Shown piece after piece: positions 1 to 7,940 of a stretch of DNA of 64,000 nt (its first letter is position 1; each line of letters begins with the position of its first letter). Position numbers and translations under genes: made by a program. The notes beneath the pieces were generated by a model. It made no database searches and was not told the DNA's origin. It saw only the letters and a list, made by a program, of their open reading frames with translations. The stretch covers positions 3,234,501-3,298,500 of the forward strand of contig NZ_AP014546.1 of the NCBI RefSeq assembly GCF_016592555.1. The letters run 5' to 3'. The stretch is from Neptunomonas japonica JAMM 1380. Lineage in GTDB: Bacteria; Pseudomonadota; Gammaproteobacteria; Pseudomonadales; Balneatricaceae.

Positions 1-308
1 ATAAAGAAGTGCCCAAAATCGTCTTGGGTCATGTCTTCCCAGTCCCAGTTTTTAGCATTTTCTATTTGGATACTGCGCTCAATTTTGCCAACACCATCTA
101 ACTGGTAAAGTCTGGGTGAGTCACCCCCATCATTAATGGCCCAAAGCTGCTGTTTTTTATCAAACTCAATCCCTGATATCTCTTCTAGCTGCTTATCAAA
201 ACTAATGAATTTAGTGCTATTAAGCAGCCACGTTCTGTAACCGAGTAAACTCAGGAAAGCGACAAAGCAGATAAGCACAAGGCGAGTGATTGATTTTTTA
301 GTTAACAT
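1..308 (-). CDS. Membrane-anchored beta-propeller-like protein, N-terminal part (cut by window edge)
   Basis: Only the first 102 codons lie in the window; the gene runs off the left edge. The ATG is at 308 on the minus strand. The product has a basic start (MLTKKS) and one hydrophobic segment at about residues 8-23, so it is probably anchored in the inner membrane or exported. Residues 55-70 read LWAINDGGDSPRLYQL and residues 87-94 NWDWEDMT. This N-DGG...LY plus N-x-DWED pattern is typical of SdiA-regulated/phytase-like esterase propellers. The family assignment is from pattern memory and the enzymatic role is unknown. Confidence 0.6.
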   Translation of the reverse strand, partial: MLTKKSITRLVLICFVAFLSLLGYRTWLLNSTKFISFDKQLEEISGIEFDKKQQLWAINDGGDSPRLYQLDGVGKIERSIQIENAKNWDWEDMTQDDFGHFF

Positions 309-356
309 TAAGATTACTACATATAAATCTTAGAACTGAGCTTTCTATTATAGCTC

Positions 357-381
357 AAAAAGGGAACGGATAGCGTTCCCT
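357..381 (-). terminator. Rho-independent terminator after the acetyltransferase gene
   Basis: On the minus strand an 8-base perfect stem (AGGGAACG / CGTTCCCT) with a 5-base loop is followed by a run of T. It lies about 20 bases past the stop codon of the gene at 400-900, so it should end that transcript. Confidence 0.7.
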
Positions 382-399
382 AGGCATGCAGGCACTGAG

Positions 400-900
400 T
401 TATGCGTTTTTTAGTGAGAGTGACATCTCATGCCAGCTCAGCCCACCGTGGTCAGAATCTGATTCGCCGAGGTGAACAAAACCATGCTTCGCATACATCT
501 CAATTAACTCGGTTTGGCAAATTAAATATATTTCAGTTTTGGAGAGTTCTCTCATAGTACCAATGAAGCTACTCATTAGCTTATCAGCCATGCCTTTGCC
601 TTGGTATTTGGGGTGAACGACAACAGACATAATGACAATATGCTCGCCGCTTGGGTCATGACCCACTAACTCTTTAAACTCTTCATCGGACAACACCACT
701 TTATGAGTGGCTCCAGAGTTGATAAAGCCAATGATCTCTTCTTGGTTCTCTAAAACAATAAAACCCTGAGGATATATTTTAATTCGCTTTAGTATTTTTT
801 CTTTTGTAGCAGCCTCATCACCAGCATAAGACACAGACTCTATTTCAAAACATCTATCAAGATCTTCTTCTCTTGCAGAGCGAATAATTAACCCAGACAT
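400..900 (-). CDS. GNAT family N-acetyltransferase
   Basis: 166 residues, the usual length for a single-domain GNAT enzyme. These transfer an acetyl group from acetyl-CoA to an amine. Beta-strand 4 and motif A are clear: VVVHPKYQGKGMA, with the acetyl-CoA pyrophosphate loop Q-G-K-G-M-A at residues 100-105. A later MYAKHGF segment is the usual motif B tyrosine/helix and closing strand. Substrate cannot be deduced; the sequence resembles small-molecule amine acetyltransferases of the AANAT type. It is a single gene with its own terminator, and no partner gene is adjacent. Confidence 0.8.
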   Translation of the reverse strand: MSGLIIRSAREEDLDRCFEIESVSYAGDEAATKEKILKRIKIYPQGFIVLENQEEIIGFINSGATHKVVLSDEEFKELVGHDPSGEHIVIMSVVVHPKYQGKGMADKLMSSFIGTMRELSKTEIYLICQTELIEMYAKHGFVHLGESDSDHGGLSWHEMSLSLKNA

Positions 901-1072
901 ACGCTAATAATACTCCTAACCCATACTTAAAATGCATGATGGTACAACCGAAAAAAACGACCTCGTACACAACATGCTTGATATAACCGGGCCTTATTAT
1001 ACAAATGCTTAAAACCCGTAAATGACTAGCGCCGAGGCACGAGGGAGCATTGTAAGTTTTTTATTATATTTT

Positions 1073-2074
1073 TCAATGGAGTACGCTATCAAGGTAGCTA
1101 GCAATCTGTTTGCCTAGAGCCTCATGAAACGCCTTGCGATCAACCCCCTCTGGATCTTGTGCCACAATACCAATTTCACTTTTAATAGCATCAGGAAACG
1201 GGGTTATGAACGAAAAGTGTCCAGCATTTTCGATTGTTTGATAACTCAGTTTTTCTTTATTTTTAAAGTTTTGAGCTATCACATCTGACTGATAAGGCTC
1301 AATCAATTCGCTATCCTTCTCTGCTCTTAAAAGCAACGTTGGAATGCTAACCGCTGCTAAAGCCTCTTTTGACTTGAACAGTATTCCCACAGGCGCCATT
1401 AACACCAAGGCTTTAACGCGCTTATCACGCTGGTTTTCAATCTTTACTGACATTAGCTGCTGGCCTTTCACTAAACCACAAAAAGGCGCACTCACTTGGG
1501 GGCTACTTTCACACAACTCAATAATATGCCTCGTATCGGCAACACCTCCCGCTACGGCTAGCGCAGTATAGCCACCCGCTGAATGGCCTATAACAGCGAC
1601 TTTATCAACATCAATACTCGGTGCTAATGCAGGGTTCAACAATAATGAATCAATGGCTGATCTAATATGCTGCGGCCGATTTTTCCAGTTGTTAACACTA
1701 CCCTGCGCAGAGTTGTTTTTATAATTATCCTCAGGGTGCAGTGGCATCGCGACGATAAACCCTTGCTTAACCAGCGCAAAAGCAATGCTTCGGTGGCCAA
1801 GGTTAGAGCCACTAGAACCATGGGAAATAATAACCAACGGAAAAGTACCTTCTGCAATAATGCTCCCGATAGAGAGCTCCATCCTAAACGGCCCAAAATT
1901 TACGGGTTCGGCTGGAATATGAGTGGGATAAACAACCGCCACAGGGAAGCGAGTATTGGTTTCGTTAGAAGTTACTTCTATTTTACGAAAGCCCACCGAA
2001 AACTCATCGCTGGCCAATACAGGCAAAGCACTCAATAAAATAAAGGCAATAAACACGTACACGAGTCTAAACAC
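1073..2074 (-). CDS. Exported alpha/beta hydrolase, dienelactone hydrolase/PAF-acetylhydrolase-like
   Basis: 333 residues with a clear signal peptide (hydrophobic residues 4-20, then ALPVLASDE, so cleavage near residue 22). The fold is alpha/beta hydrolase: an oxyanion-side ISHGSSGS at about 83-90, nucleophile elbow GHSAGG at 163-168 (Ser165), acid RAEKD near Asp254, and His286 in NAGHFSF. The layout matches the 'predicted dienelactone hydrolase' group, which includes esterases and lipases acting outside the cytoplasm. It is probably a periplasmic or secreted esterase; substrate unknown. The next gene on the same strand starts about 50 bases further on and need not be co-regulated. Confidence 0.75.
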   Translation of the reverse strand: MFRLVYVFIAFILLSALPVLASDEFSVGFRKIEVTSNETNTRFPVAVVYPTHIPAEPVNFGPFRMELSIGSIIAEGTFPLVIISHGSSGSNLGHRSIAFALVKQGFIVAMPLHPEDNYKNNSAQGSVNNWKNRPQHIRSAIDSLLLNPALAPSIDVDKVAVIGHSAGGYTALAVAGGVADTRHIIELCESSPQVSAPFCGLVKGQQLMSVKIENQRDKRVKALVLMAPVGILFKSKEALAAVSIPTLLLRAEKDSELIEPYQSDVIAQNFKNKEKLSYQTIENAGHFSFITPFPDAIKSEIGIVAQDPEGVDRKAFHEALGKQIASYLDSVLH

Positions 2075-2122
2075 AGGTAATCCCTCACCATAAGATATTG
2101 TTAAAGAATCAGAAAAATCACA

Positions 2123-2341
2123 CTATTTGCCTGACTCAATCATTTCGATAATTTTTTTAGCTTTTTCAAAGTGGTCAAGCTCATGTGTTTGTATCCACCA
2201 AGTAGCGGCTTCTATCAGTAACTCGGGAGTATCGTTTTTATTAGCAAAGAACGCATAGAAAGAAACTCCAACGTTATCACCTTTTTGTTCTATCTTCTTA
2301 GTACATACTTTGATGACTTTTTCTCTTAATAAATTACGCAT
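2123..2341 (-). CDS. Small conserved-looking protein of unknown function
   Basis: I place the start at the ATG at 2341 because AAAGGAA sits 5 bases upstream of it; a longer reading from 2395 has no ribosome site. That gives 72 residues (MRNLLREKVIKVC...). The product is soluble and mixed alpha/beta in appearance, with a helix-rich C-terminus ending KKIIEMIESGK. The sequence WWIQTHELDHFEKAKK looks like a packed helix. I do not recognise the family. The ribosome site and ordinary codon use support it being real. Confidence 0.5.
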   Translation of the reverse strand: MRNLLREKVIKVCTKKIEQKGDNVGVSFYAFFANKNDTPELLIEAATWWIQTHELDHFEKAKKIIEMIESGK

Positions 2342-2455
2342 CTGATTCCTTTTATACAGAGTAAAAATAACAATCAATATTTTATAAGGCTGCAATTACA
2401 AACGATAAAAACGGTATTTATAGGCAGCATTTATACCCGTACAGCGTTATCACAC

Positions 2456-2920
2456 CTAAAGGATTGGCAGGTAGACATCAGTGATCATCTCCTGCTCCTG
2501 AGTTTGAGGCCCAACATTGACATAATGAAAGAATATTGGAAATTCTGCGAGTTGCTCACCGCTAGTAGGAAGCCACTGCTCATATAGGTATCGAGCGGTC
2601 GTAACATTCGAGCGAGAACCGTAATGACGTACTTTCGCACAACGAAGAGCGGGAATAACTTTATTTAACACTCCAGCCTCATTAATGGAGATCTCTTGCT
2701 CTACAGAAACACACAGATCTACTCGATACTCTGGAGGCGCAACTTTTTGAGGATCATTATAATGGATACCATAACTGCGATGAATGTCGGAAGGTGGCAG
2801 TTTATTTTCAATACGCCACGCCACGAGATTTTTCACCGATTCATGTTCAAACTGAGCTGGCCCACGATGCTCAATAACTGCAATTTTAGTTTCCGGGAAA
2901 TTTACTATTTCAACGTCCAT
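2456..2920 (-). CDS. GyrI-like small-molecule-binding domain protein
   Basis: 154 residues forming one GyrI-like/AraC-effector-binding domain (SHS2 fold), as in SbmC. The start MDVEIVNFPETKIAVIEHRGP carries the typical V-x-x-x-E-x-x-x-x-A-x-x-x-H-x-G-P pattern, and YGIHYNDP, YRVDLCVSV and a C-terminal TDVYLPI fit the family closely. Such stand-alone domains bind small amphipathic compounds or gyrase; the ligand here is unknown. A possible 26-codon reading frame (2932-3012) precedes it on the same strand, inside the repeat described next. Confidence 0.8.
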   Translation of the reverse strand: MDVEIVNFPETKIAVIEHRGPAQFEHESVKNLVAWRIENKLPPSDIHRSYGIHYNDPQKVAPPEYRVDLCVSVEQEISINEAGVLNKVIPALRCAKVRHYGSRSNVTTARYLYEQWLPTSGEQLAEFPIFFHYVNVGPQTQEQEMITDVYLPIL

Positions 2921-2970
2921 ATTTTATGAGCTCAACTGAAATCTAACGCCAAATTAAAAGGCTTATTAGT

Positions 2971-3058
2971 GTCGATAGACAAAGAAGCCTCCATGCTCTT
3001 ACTGTTACTCATCTCCTTATGTAGAGCATAAATCACTTACTTTAAAGATCACGATGAG
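2971..3058. repeat. Dispersed 88-base element, copy 1
   Basis: This stretch matches 19739-19826 along its whole length, with scattered substitutions and a few single-base gaps, in the same orientation. It contains an inverted repeat (ATGCTCT / AGAGCAT). On the minus strand both copies hold a ribosome-site-like AAGGA followed by a short reading frame beginning M-S/N-N-S-K-S-M-E-A-S. In copy 1 that frame runs 26 codons, from 3012 to 2932, ending 11 bases before the GyrI-like gene. The element occupies most of an otherwise gene-free stretch (2921-3417), together with the AraC fragment; nothing else was seen in 3192-3417. Confidence 0.75.
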
Positions 3059-3191
3059 GTGTGACCGGACTGGGCTCGACCACTTGCGCTCGAGCATACA
3101 GATTTTCAAGGCTAATCGACTCAATACCTATATTACCGGCTTTTTGAAAATTGAAGGCGATTTCAGGAAAATCCATGATGGTTAATTCCAT
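3042..3191 (-). pseudogene. N-terminal fragment of an AraC family regulator
   Basis: 49 codons from the ATG at 3191 read MELTIMDFPEIAF...LENLYARAQ...TPHRDL and then stop. The pattern of a hydrophobic start, SLENLYAR and finally PHRD resembles the first 50 residues of AraC-type regulators with an N-terminal cupin. There PHR-x-DF begins the first barrel strand, and a further 230 residues should follow. The reading frame stops exactly where the 88-base repeat begins, so the gene looks cut by that element. Inferred from sequence pattern only. Confidence 0.5.
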
Positions 3192-3417
3192 TACTTAAAA
3201 GGTGAGAGTAGATTTACCAATGAGCTTTTTCTCAAGCAACCCTTTTAAATCTCTGCAATAGGGTAAGGCTTGAATAAAAAAACAGAGCTCGTATAGGATA
3301 AGTAGAAGTTTGTTGAATGCTTGTAGCTTGAATACAATGCAGATAGCGATATTGGGTTTTTAGACGTTTAAGCATGCCTTAAAAAGGCAGCTTAGGACTT
3401 ACAGCCAAGGAATGGGG

Positions 3418-3806
3418 ATGCATAAAGTAATTATTCTTGATGATGAAGAGATGATGTTAAACAGCCTTAAGCGCCGCTTTAGATTAGAGTCTTCGCCGTA
3501 TGAGCCCGTTTTTTTAGTTCTATAAAAGATGCCTTAGCCGAGTTGGATGTGGGTGACTGCTATGCCTTTGTCACTGATGTAAAAATGCCATTGCTATCTG
3601 GAGACCAAGTAGTGACCTATATTAGCCAAAAGTACCCTGAACAGGCGTGCTTAGTGATTACAGGGCAAGCAGAAAAAGAAAAGATACAAAGAATTGCTAA
3701 AGCAGGCAATGTACGCAGTATCTTATTAAAACCACTAGATTTTGATAAGCTTATTGAGGCTTTAGATAACATTAATAGTAGCTATGAGCTCTCATCAGAT
3801 TTATAA
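3418..3806 (+). pseudogene. CheY-like response regulator, frameshifted at a T run
   Basis: Two reading frames join into one receiver domain of about 129 residues. The first (ATG at 3418) starts MHKVIILDDEEMMLNSLKRRF with the acidic pair; it ends at 3522-3524. The second carries FVTDVKMP (phospho-acceptor Asp), VITGQA (conserved Thr) and LLKPLDF (conserved Lys). Adding one T to the seven-T run at 3509-3515 restores a continuous frame. The receiver is followed by only a short tail, so it was a single-domain regulator. No histidine kinase is adjacent. The break is either a real inactivating deletion or a homopolymer sequencing error. Confidence 0.7.
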
Positions 3807-3846
3807 CCGTCAATACACTGTACTAACTTTCTATTTAACAAACGCC

Positions 3847-4482
3847 TTATCTTTCAGCCTTAATAAAGAAAATACTTGTTCCCATTCCAACAAACAAACC
3901 ACCACTTATACGATGGAACCACTTCACATTATTTACATTTGATAGAAAGCCTTTTGCCCGTTGTGCTACATACCCATAAGTTGACAGTGATAAAAAAGAA
4001 AACGCCATAAAGATAAACGTCATCAGCATGAACTGCGGAATAATTGGATTAGACGTATCTAAAAATTGCGGGAATAGTGCAGCAAAGAAAAGTATAGGTT
4101 TTGGATTGGTTGCCGCAACGAATAGCCCCTCTTTAAAATAAGAGAGTAGAGTACGATCTGTATCAGATATTTTTTGACTCTTGTTTGGTGACGTTTTATT
4201 ACTTGAAAAGAGCTGGCGTATACCCAAATAAATCAGATAAGAAGCACCTATAATTTTCACTACTGCAAACAGCGTTGAAGATGCCAACAACACAGCGCTT
4301 AGGCCACTAATCGATAACGTTGATAAGAACATTAAGCCGATAATGTTCCCCAAAGCAGAAACCATCACTACTTTATGCCCATTCATTGCACCATTATAGA
4401 TAGCCAGTAAAATAGCAGGGCCAGGGCTAATCACATAAAAAAATGAAACAACAACATAGATTAATAGAGTATCGATATTCAT
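3847..4482 (-). CDS. LysE/RhtB family amino-acid exporter
   Basis: 211 residues, the family's normal length, with about six membrane segments. The diagnostic VISPGPAILLAIYNGAMNG sits at about residues 17-35 (S-P-G-P motif), followed by a second-half helix with ATNPKPILFFAALFPQFLD, the matching NPK motif. RhtB proteins export neutral amino acids or derivatives such as homoserine and threonine across the inner membrane by proton antiport. The substrate cannot be told from sequence. The gene is monocistronic, with a short gap to the DUF1330 gene upstream. Confidence 0.85.
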   Translation of the reverse strand: MNIDTLLIYVVVSFFYVISPGPAILLAIYNGAMNGHKVVMVSALGNIIGLMFLSTLSISGLSAVLLASSTLFAVVKIIGASYLIYLGIRQLFSSNKTSPNKSQKISDTDRTLLSYFKEGLFVAATNPKPILFFAALFPQFLDTSNPIIPQFMLMTFIFMAFSFLSLSTYGYVAQRAKGFLSNVNNVKWFHRISGGLFVGMGTSIFFIKAER

Positions 4483-4571
4483 AAACCCCTCACAAAGAAA
4501 GCTATCGCCGCATACTGCAGGTGATTATTAGCATCCGTAAACAACTACTCAAGCCGGTTTACGTATTATGG

Positions 4572-4895
4572 TCATTTAGAGAAGTACCCGGAATCTACAA
4601 TTTTTTGGGTTTCAGAATCCCCCGGAATTATTGTTGTCCAGCCTTCTGTAATACTACGCCTAAGCTTAGTGAGCTCTTGATTTTCAGGAGAATAATAAAA
4701 GGTTTCTGCCGCTTCAAAGCTTTCAAACTCTAATATGACCATATGAGTGGACATCTCACCCTCAAGGGCTTTAGTAGGGCTGCCAACTATGACTTTGGCT
4801 CCATACTTCTCATTGATAGGTATCGATAATTGCGTGAGCTCATCAATTTTACTGCGATCTGTGATCTTGTAATGATGTATAACATATCCAGCCAT
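4572..4895 (-). CDS. DUF1330 family protein
   Basis: The ATG at 4895 is preferred because GAGGTG precedes it at 5 bases and the family begins MAGYVI; this gives 107 residues. The DUF1330 dimeric ferredoxin-like domain is recognisable by YVIHHYKITD, the central YGAKVIVGSP, and EFESFEAAETFYYSPENQ near residues 60-77. The biochemical role of the family is not established. It shares strand with the monooxygenase gene 51 bases upstream and may be cotranscribed with it. A ferredoxin-like monooxygenase-associated function is only a guess. Confidence 0.75.
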   Translation of the reverse strand: MAGYVIHHYKITDRSKIDELTQLSIPINEKYGAKVIVGSPTKALEGEMSTHMVILEFESFEAAETFYYSPENQELTKLRRSITEGWTTIIPGDSETQKIVDSGYFSK

Positions 4896-4946
4896 ATTCA
4901 CCTCTGCCGTGAGTTGTGTCACTCTTAACGCCCGTATTACTGCTTA

Positions 4947-6113
4947 TTAAGCACTGATAGGTAACCCACTGGCCCAACCTTTAGCCATACCAACAACCGT
5001 CGCTTTATAATCTGTATTTTTACTCGCTAGGTTTCTTTGCTGACAAAACGCTTCATTTTCATTAAATATTGATGATGCTAGTTGGCGTCCGCCCATTGTA
5101 ATACCTGATGTTTTAGGCAGCCTCCGTTCTGTAAATAACGTAAAAGCTTTAGGTATATCATCTCTACTTTCTTTAATGCACTTTACAAGATGCCAAGCAT
5201 CCTCTAACGCTTGGCAGGCTCCTTGGCCAGAAGTAGGCAAAGGAGAGTGGGCAGCATCGCCTAGTAAAACCACATTACTTTTATGCCAGTTTTTTATAGG
5301 GTCATGGTCATGAACATAAATTTTATTGATGCTAGCTAAAGGAGTGCCATTAATCACTTTGCCGATAATTGTAGGCCAACCACTAAACACTGTATTAAGT
5401 TCAGACTTATAAGCGTCAGGGCTTATCCTATCGATACTCTTTGAAGCAACGCCACCAGCCCAATACGCCTTTGTTTTTGAAACAGGCACAATGCCAAAGC
5501 GCTCCCCAACACCCCAATAATCAGAAACAGAAAGCTCTGTAAAAATATCAGATTGGCTTTCAAATACACCTATCCAATTAATAAACCCTTGATAGATAGG
5601 CGCGTTATCCTCATTGACATATTTTCTGGCAATGGAGTTCATCCGGCCATCAGCGCCGATAATTATATCGGGAGCAATACGAGTACCATTACTAAATTGA
5701 ACGCTGGTTTTTCCATCATCATTCGATAACCAACTAACATTATGCTGGTAGTGGACATGGATGCTTAAATCGAGCGCACGTTGTGTCAGTATGTCCATCA
5801 AGTCTTTGCGTATAATGGAGTAACTCGGGTACCTCATTAAGCGGCTTAACTCATTGATGTCTAACGAGCCTATAGACTCACCGCTACTAGAAAAACGATT
5901 CATATAACTTAGCGCGCCAGAGACTCTAGCAACTTTATCTAAAACACCGAGCTGCTCTAAAACAAAAGAAGCGTTAGGCCAGCAAACAATACCCGCGCCT
6001 ATTTCTGTTGGGCAGCTATGGCGCTCATAAACATCTACATCGAAACCTTCTTGTTTCAGTGCAATAGCAGTACTTAAACCGCCAATACCACCACCTAAAA
6101 TAGCAATTTCCAA
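4947..6113 (-). CDS. FAD-dependent aromatic-type monooxygenase
   Basis: 388 residues of the PHBH-fold group A flavin monooxygenases, similar in layout to salicylate and 6-hydroxynicotinate hydroxylases. Motifs: dinucleotide fold GGGIGG at 7-12 with Glu30 for the ribose; GADGR at 153-157, which contacts FAD and NADPH; and GDAAH at 285-289 binding the FAD ribityl chain. It hydroxylates an organic ring using NAD(P)H and O2; the substrate is unknown, and no ring-cleavage gene is nearby. A single ATG at 6113 starts the conserved MEIAILGGG. It could equally be a ubiquinone-type hydroxylase, but the salicylate-hydroxylase branch looks closer. Confidence 0.8.
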   Translation of the reverse strand: MEIAILGGGIGGLSTAIALKQEGFDVDVYERHSCPTEIGAGIVCWPNASFVLEQLGVLDKVARVSGALSYMNRFSSSGESIGSLDINELSRLMRYPSYSIIRKDLMDILTQRALDLSIHVHYQHNVSWLSNDDGKTSVQFSNGTRIAPDIIIGADGRMNSIARKYVNEDNAPIYQGFINWIGVFESQSDIFTELSVSDYWGVGERFGIVPVSKTKAYWAGGVASKSIDRISPDAYKSELNTVFSGWPTIIGKVINGTPLASINKIYVHDHDPIKNWHKSNVVLLGDAAHSPLPTSGQGACQALEDAWHLVKCIKESRDDIPKAFTLFTERRLPKTSGITMGGRQLASSIFNENEAFCQQRNLASKNTDYKATVVGMAKGWASGLPISA

Positions 6114-6311
6114 ACGTGACTCCTTGCCTTGAGCTGATGCCGCATTAGCATTACAGAAACATTCATATCATAGCGTTTGCCTTTTGAGTAGGCCGCTGGT
6201 CTATTGGTGCCTTGCAGCCCCAGACATTTAGCAATAATCAACGTACCGCAAGCTAAACCCTTACTGTTATACTGCACCCTACTTTCCTTATGACGACCTA
6301 CCCGAGCCTCT

Positions 6312-7514
6312 ATGCCATTTTCAAACCTTGGATTGTGTAAATCTATTGTACAAGCGATTGAAGAACTGGGTTATACAGCCCCTACTCCGATTCAGAAACA
6401 AGCCATTCCTATTATTCTTTCTGGAAAAGATCTCATCGCGACAGCGCAAACCGGTACAGGTAAAACCGCCGCGTTTGTTCTGCCAATATTAGAGGCATTT
6501 AACAAAGAGCGCACATTACGGGGTAAACGCATACGCGCACTTATTCTTACCCCTACACGCGAATTAGCAGTTCAGGTTGCAGCTAGTGTTGCGCAGTACA
6601 GTAAGCATCTAAATCTTAGCTCTTTGGCTGTTTATGGTGGTGTTGATTCGGAAGCACAAAAGCAGCGTTTAATCGAAGGCGTTGATATTTTAGTCGCTAC
6701 GCCAGGTAGATTGCTTGATTTGGCTCATCAGCGTGCGCTGCACTTTGATGAACTTGAGGTGCTGGTATTAGATGAAGCCGATAGAATGGTAGATATGGGC
6801 TTTGTTGATGATATCTATAAAATCATTGATCGCTTACCCAACGCCCGCCAGAACCTATTGTTTTCAGCCACAATGACTGACGATGTTCGCGCCATCGCCT
6901 ATGATTTTTCTGATAGCAAAATAAGTAACCCCGCTGTCGAAATCTCGACGTCACCCAAAGCTACAACAGCACCCAATATAAACCAGTGGTTGATCACGGT
7001 AGACAAAGACACAAAGTCCGCATTGTTAAGTCATTTAATTAATGATCAACAATGGGATCAGGCGCTCATTTTTATCGAGAAAAAACACGGCGCTGCCAAA
7101 TTGGTCGCACAGCTGGCAAAACGCGGCATCGAAGCCGATGCCATTCATGGTGATAAAAGCCAAGCCATGCGTGAAAAGATTTTGGCCGACTTTACATCAG
7201 GCGAACTAAAGTATTTAGTCGCGACAGGTGTTGCCGCCCGCGGTTTAGATATTGGTGAGCTTAGTCGTGTTGTTAATTACGACCTCCCCTTTAAACCAGA
7301 AGAATACATCCACCGCATTGGTCGCACTGGCCGTGCTGGCGCTACGGGCGAAGCTATTTCGTTTGTCGCCATGGGCGATTTTAAAAACCTATGCGCCATT
7401 GAGAGCCGTTTAAATCACATCATTGAGCGAAAAGAAATTGAAGGGTTTCCGGTTAGAAAAGTGGTTCCCGTTTCAATTTTGAATTATGTACGTAAAAGCA
7501 AAGCACCCAACTAA
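6312..7514 (+). CDS. rhlE: DEAD-box RNA helicase, RhlE type
   Basis: 400 residues. All helicase core motifs are visible: Q motif (TAPTPIQKQAI near 22-32), motif I AQTGTGKT 45-52, PTRELA 81-86, GG and TPGR in the middle, DEAD 154-157, SAT 185-187, ARGLD, and HRIGRTGRAG. The protein unwinds short RNA duplexes with ATP and acts in RNA turnover and ribosome assembly. It ends soon after the second RecA domain (RKVVPVSILNYVRKSKAPN), without the long basic tail of many RhlE proteins. It is divergent from the monooxygenase and followed 10 bases later by the YkgJ-type gene, probably one transcript. Confidence 0.88.
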   Translation: MPFSNLGLCKSIVQAIEELGYTAPTPIQKQAIPIILSGKDLIATAQTGTGKTAAFVLPILEAFNKERTLRGKRIRALILTPTRELAVQVAASVAQYSKHLNLSSLAVYGGVDSEAQKQRLIEGVDILVATPGRLLDLAHQRALHFDELEVLVLDEADRMVDMGFVDDIYKIIDRLPNARQNLLFSATMTDDVRAIAYDFSDSKISNPAVEISTSPKATTAPNINQWLITVDKDTKSALLSHLINDQQWDQALIFIEKKHGAAKLVAQLAKRGIEADAIHGDKSQAMREKILADFTSGELKYLVATGVAARGLDIGELSRVVNYDLPFKPEEYIHRIGRTGRAGATGEAISFVAMGDFKNLCAIESRLNHIIERKEIEGFPVRKVVPVSILNYVRKSKAPN

Positions 7515-7524
7515 TTAGCGAAAG

Positions 7525-7914
7525 ATGAAAGACTGCAATCAATGTGGTAAATGCTGCATCAAGTATGGCGATGGTGATATAGCAACGAACAAAGAAGAAA
7601 TTGAGCAATGGGAGTTATATAACCCAGATATCTTTGCGTTCGTTAAAAATAACGAAATATGGTTTGACCCGGAATCAGGAGAACAACTGAAAAGATGTCC
7701 GTTTCTCGAACTGGTTCCAAAAACCACCTCCCTATCACCTGACAAATACACCTGCAGCATTTACTTAAATCGACCGGAAGACTGTCGCCATTATCCAAGC
7801 CTAATCGATGAAATGGTTCGGGATGAATGTGAAATGCTTGAAGTAGTTGATCTCAAAAACCCTAAAAGAGCCCAAAATAAACTAGATTTCTTGATGAAAG
7901 ATAGCCGATCTTAA
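7525..7914 (+). CDS. YkgJ-type cysteine cluster protein
   Basis: 129 residues. The N-terminus has the family signature C-x2-C-x2-CC (Cys4, Cys7, Cys10, Cys11), followed by RCPFLE, YTCSIYLNRPEDCRHYP and a last cysteine near DECEML. These cysteines are thought to bind zinc or an iron-sulfur cluster (family CxxCxxCC). The molecular role is not known; some members act in RNA- or protein-modification contexts. It lies 10 bases after the helicase gene, which suggests cotranscription. Confidence 0.8.
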   Translation: MKDCNQCGKCCIKYGDGDIATNKEEIEQWELYNPDIFAFVKNNEIWFDPESGEQLKRCPFLELVPKTTSLSPDKYTCSIYLNRPEDCRHYPSLIDEMVRDECEMLEVVDLKNPKRAQNKLDFLMKDSRS

Positions 7915-7940
7915 GCTTCTCATAGGGTAAATTAGCAACA

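Noticed and set aside
6095..6277. 60-codon minus-strand frame before the monooxygenase
   Set aside because: No ribosome site or recognisable protein; overlaps the monooxygenase start.
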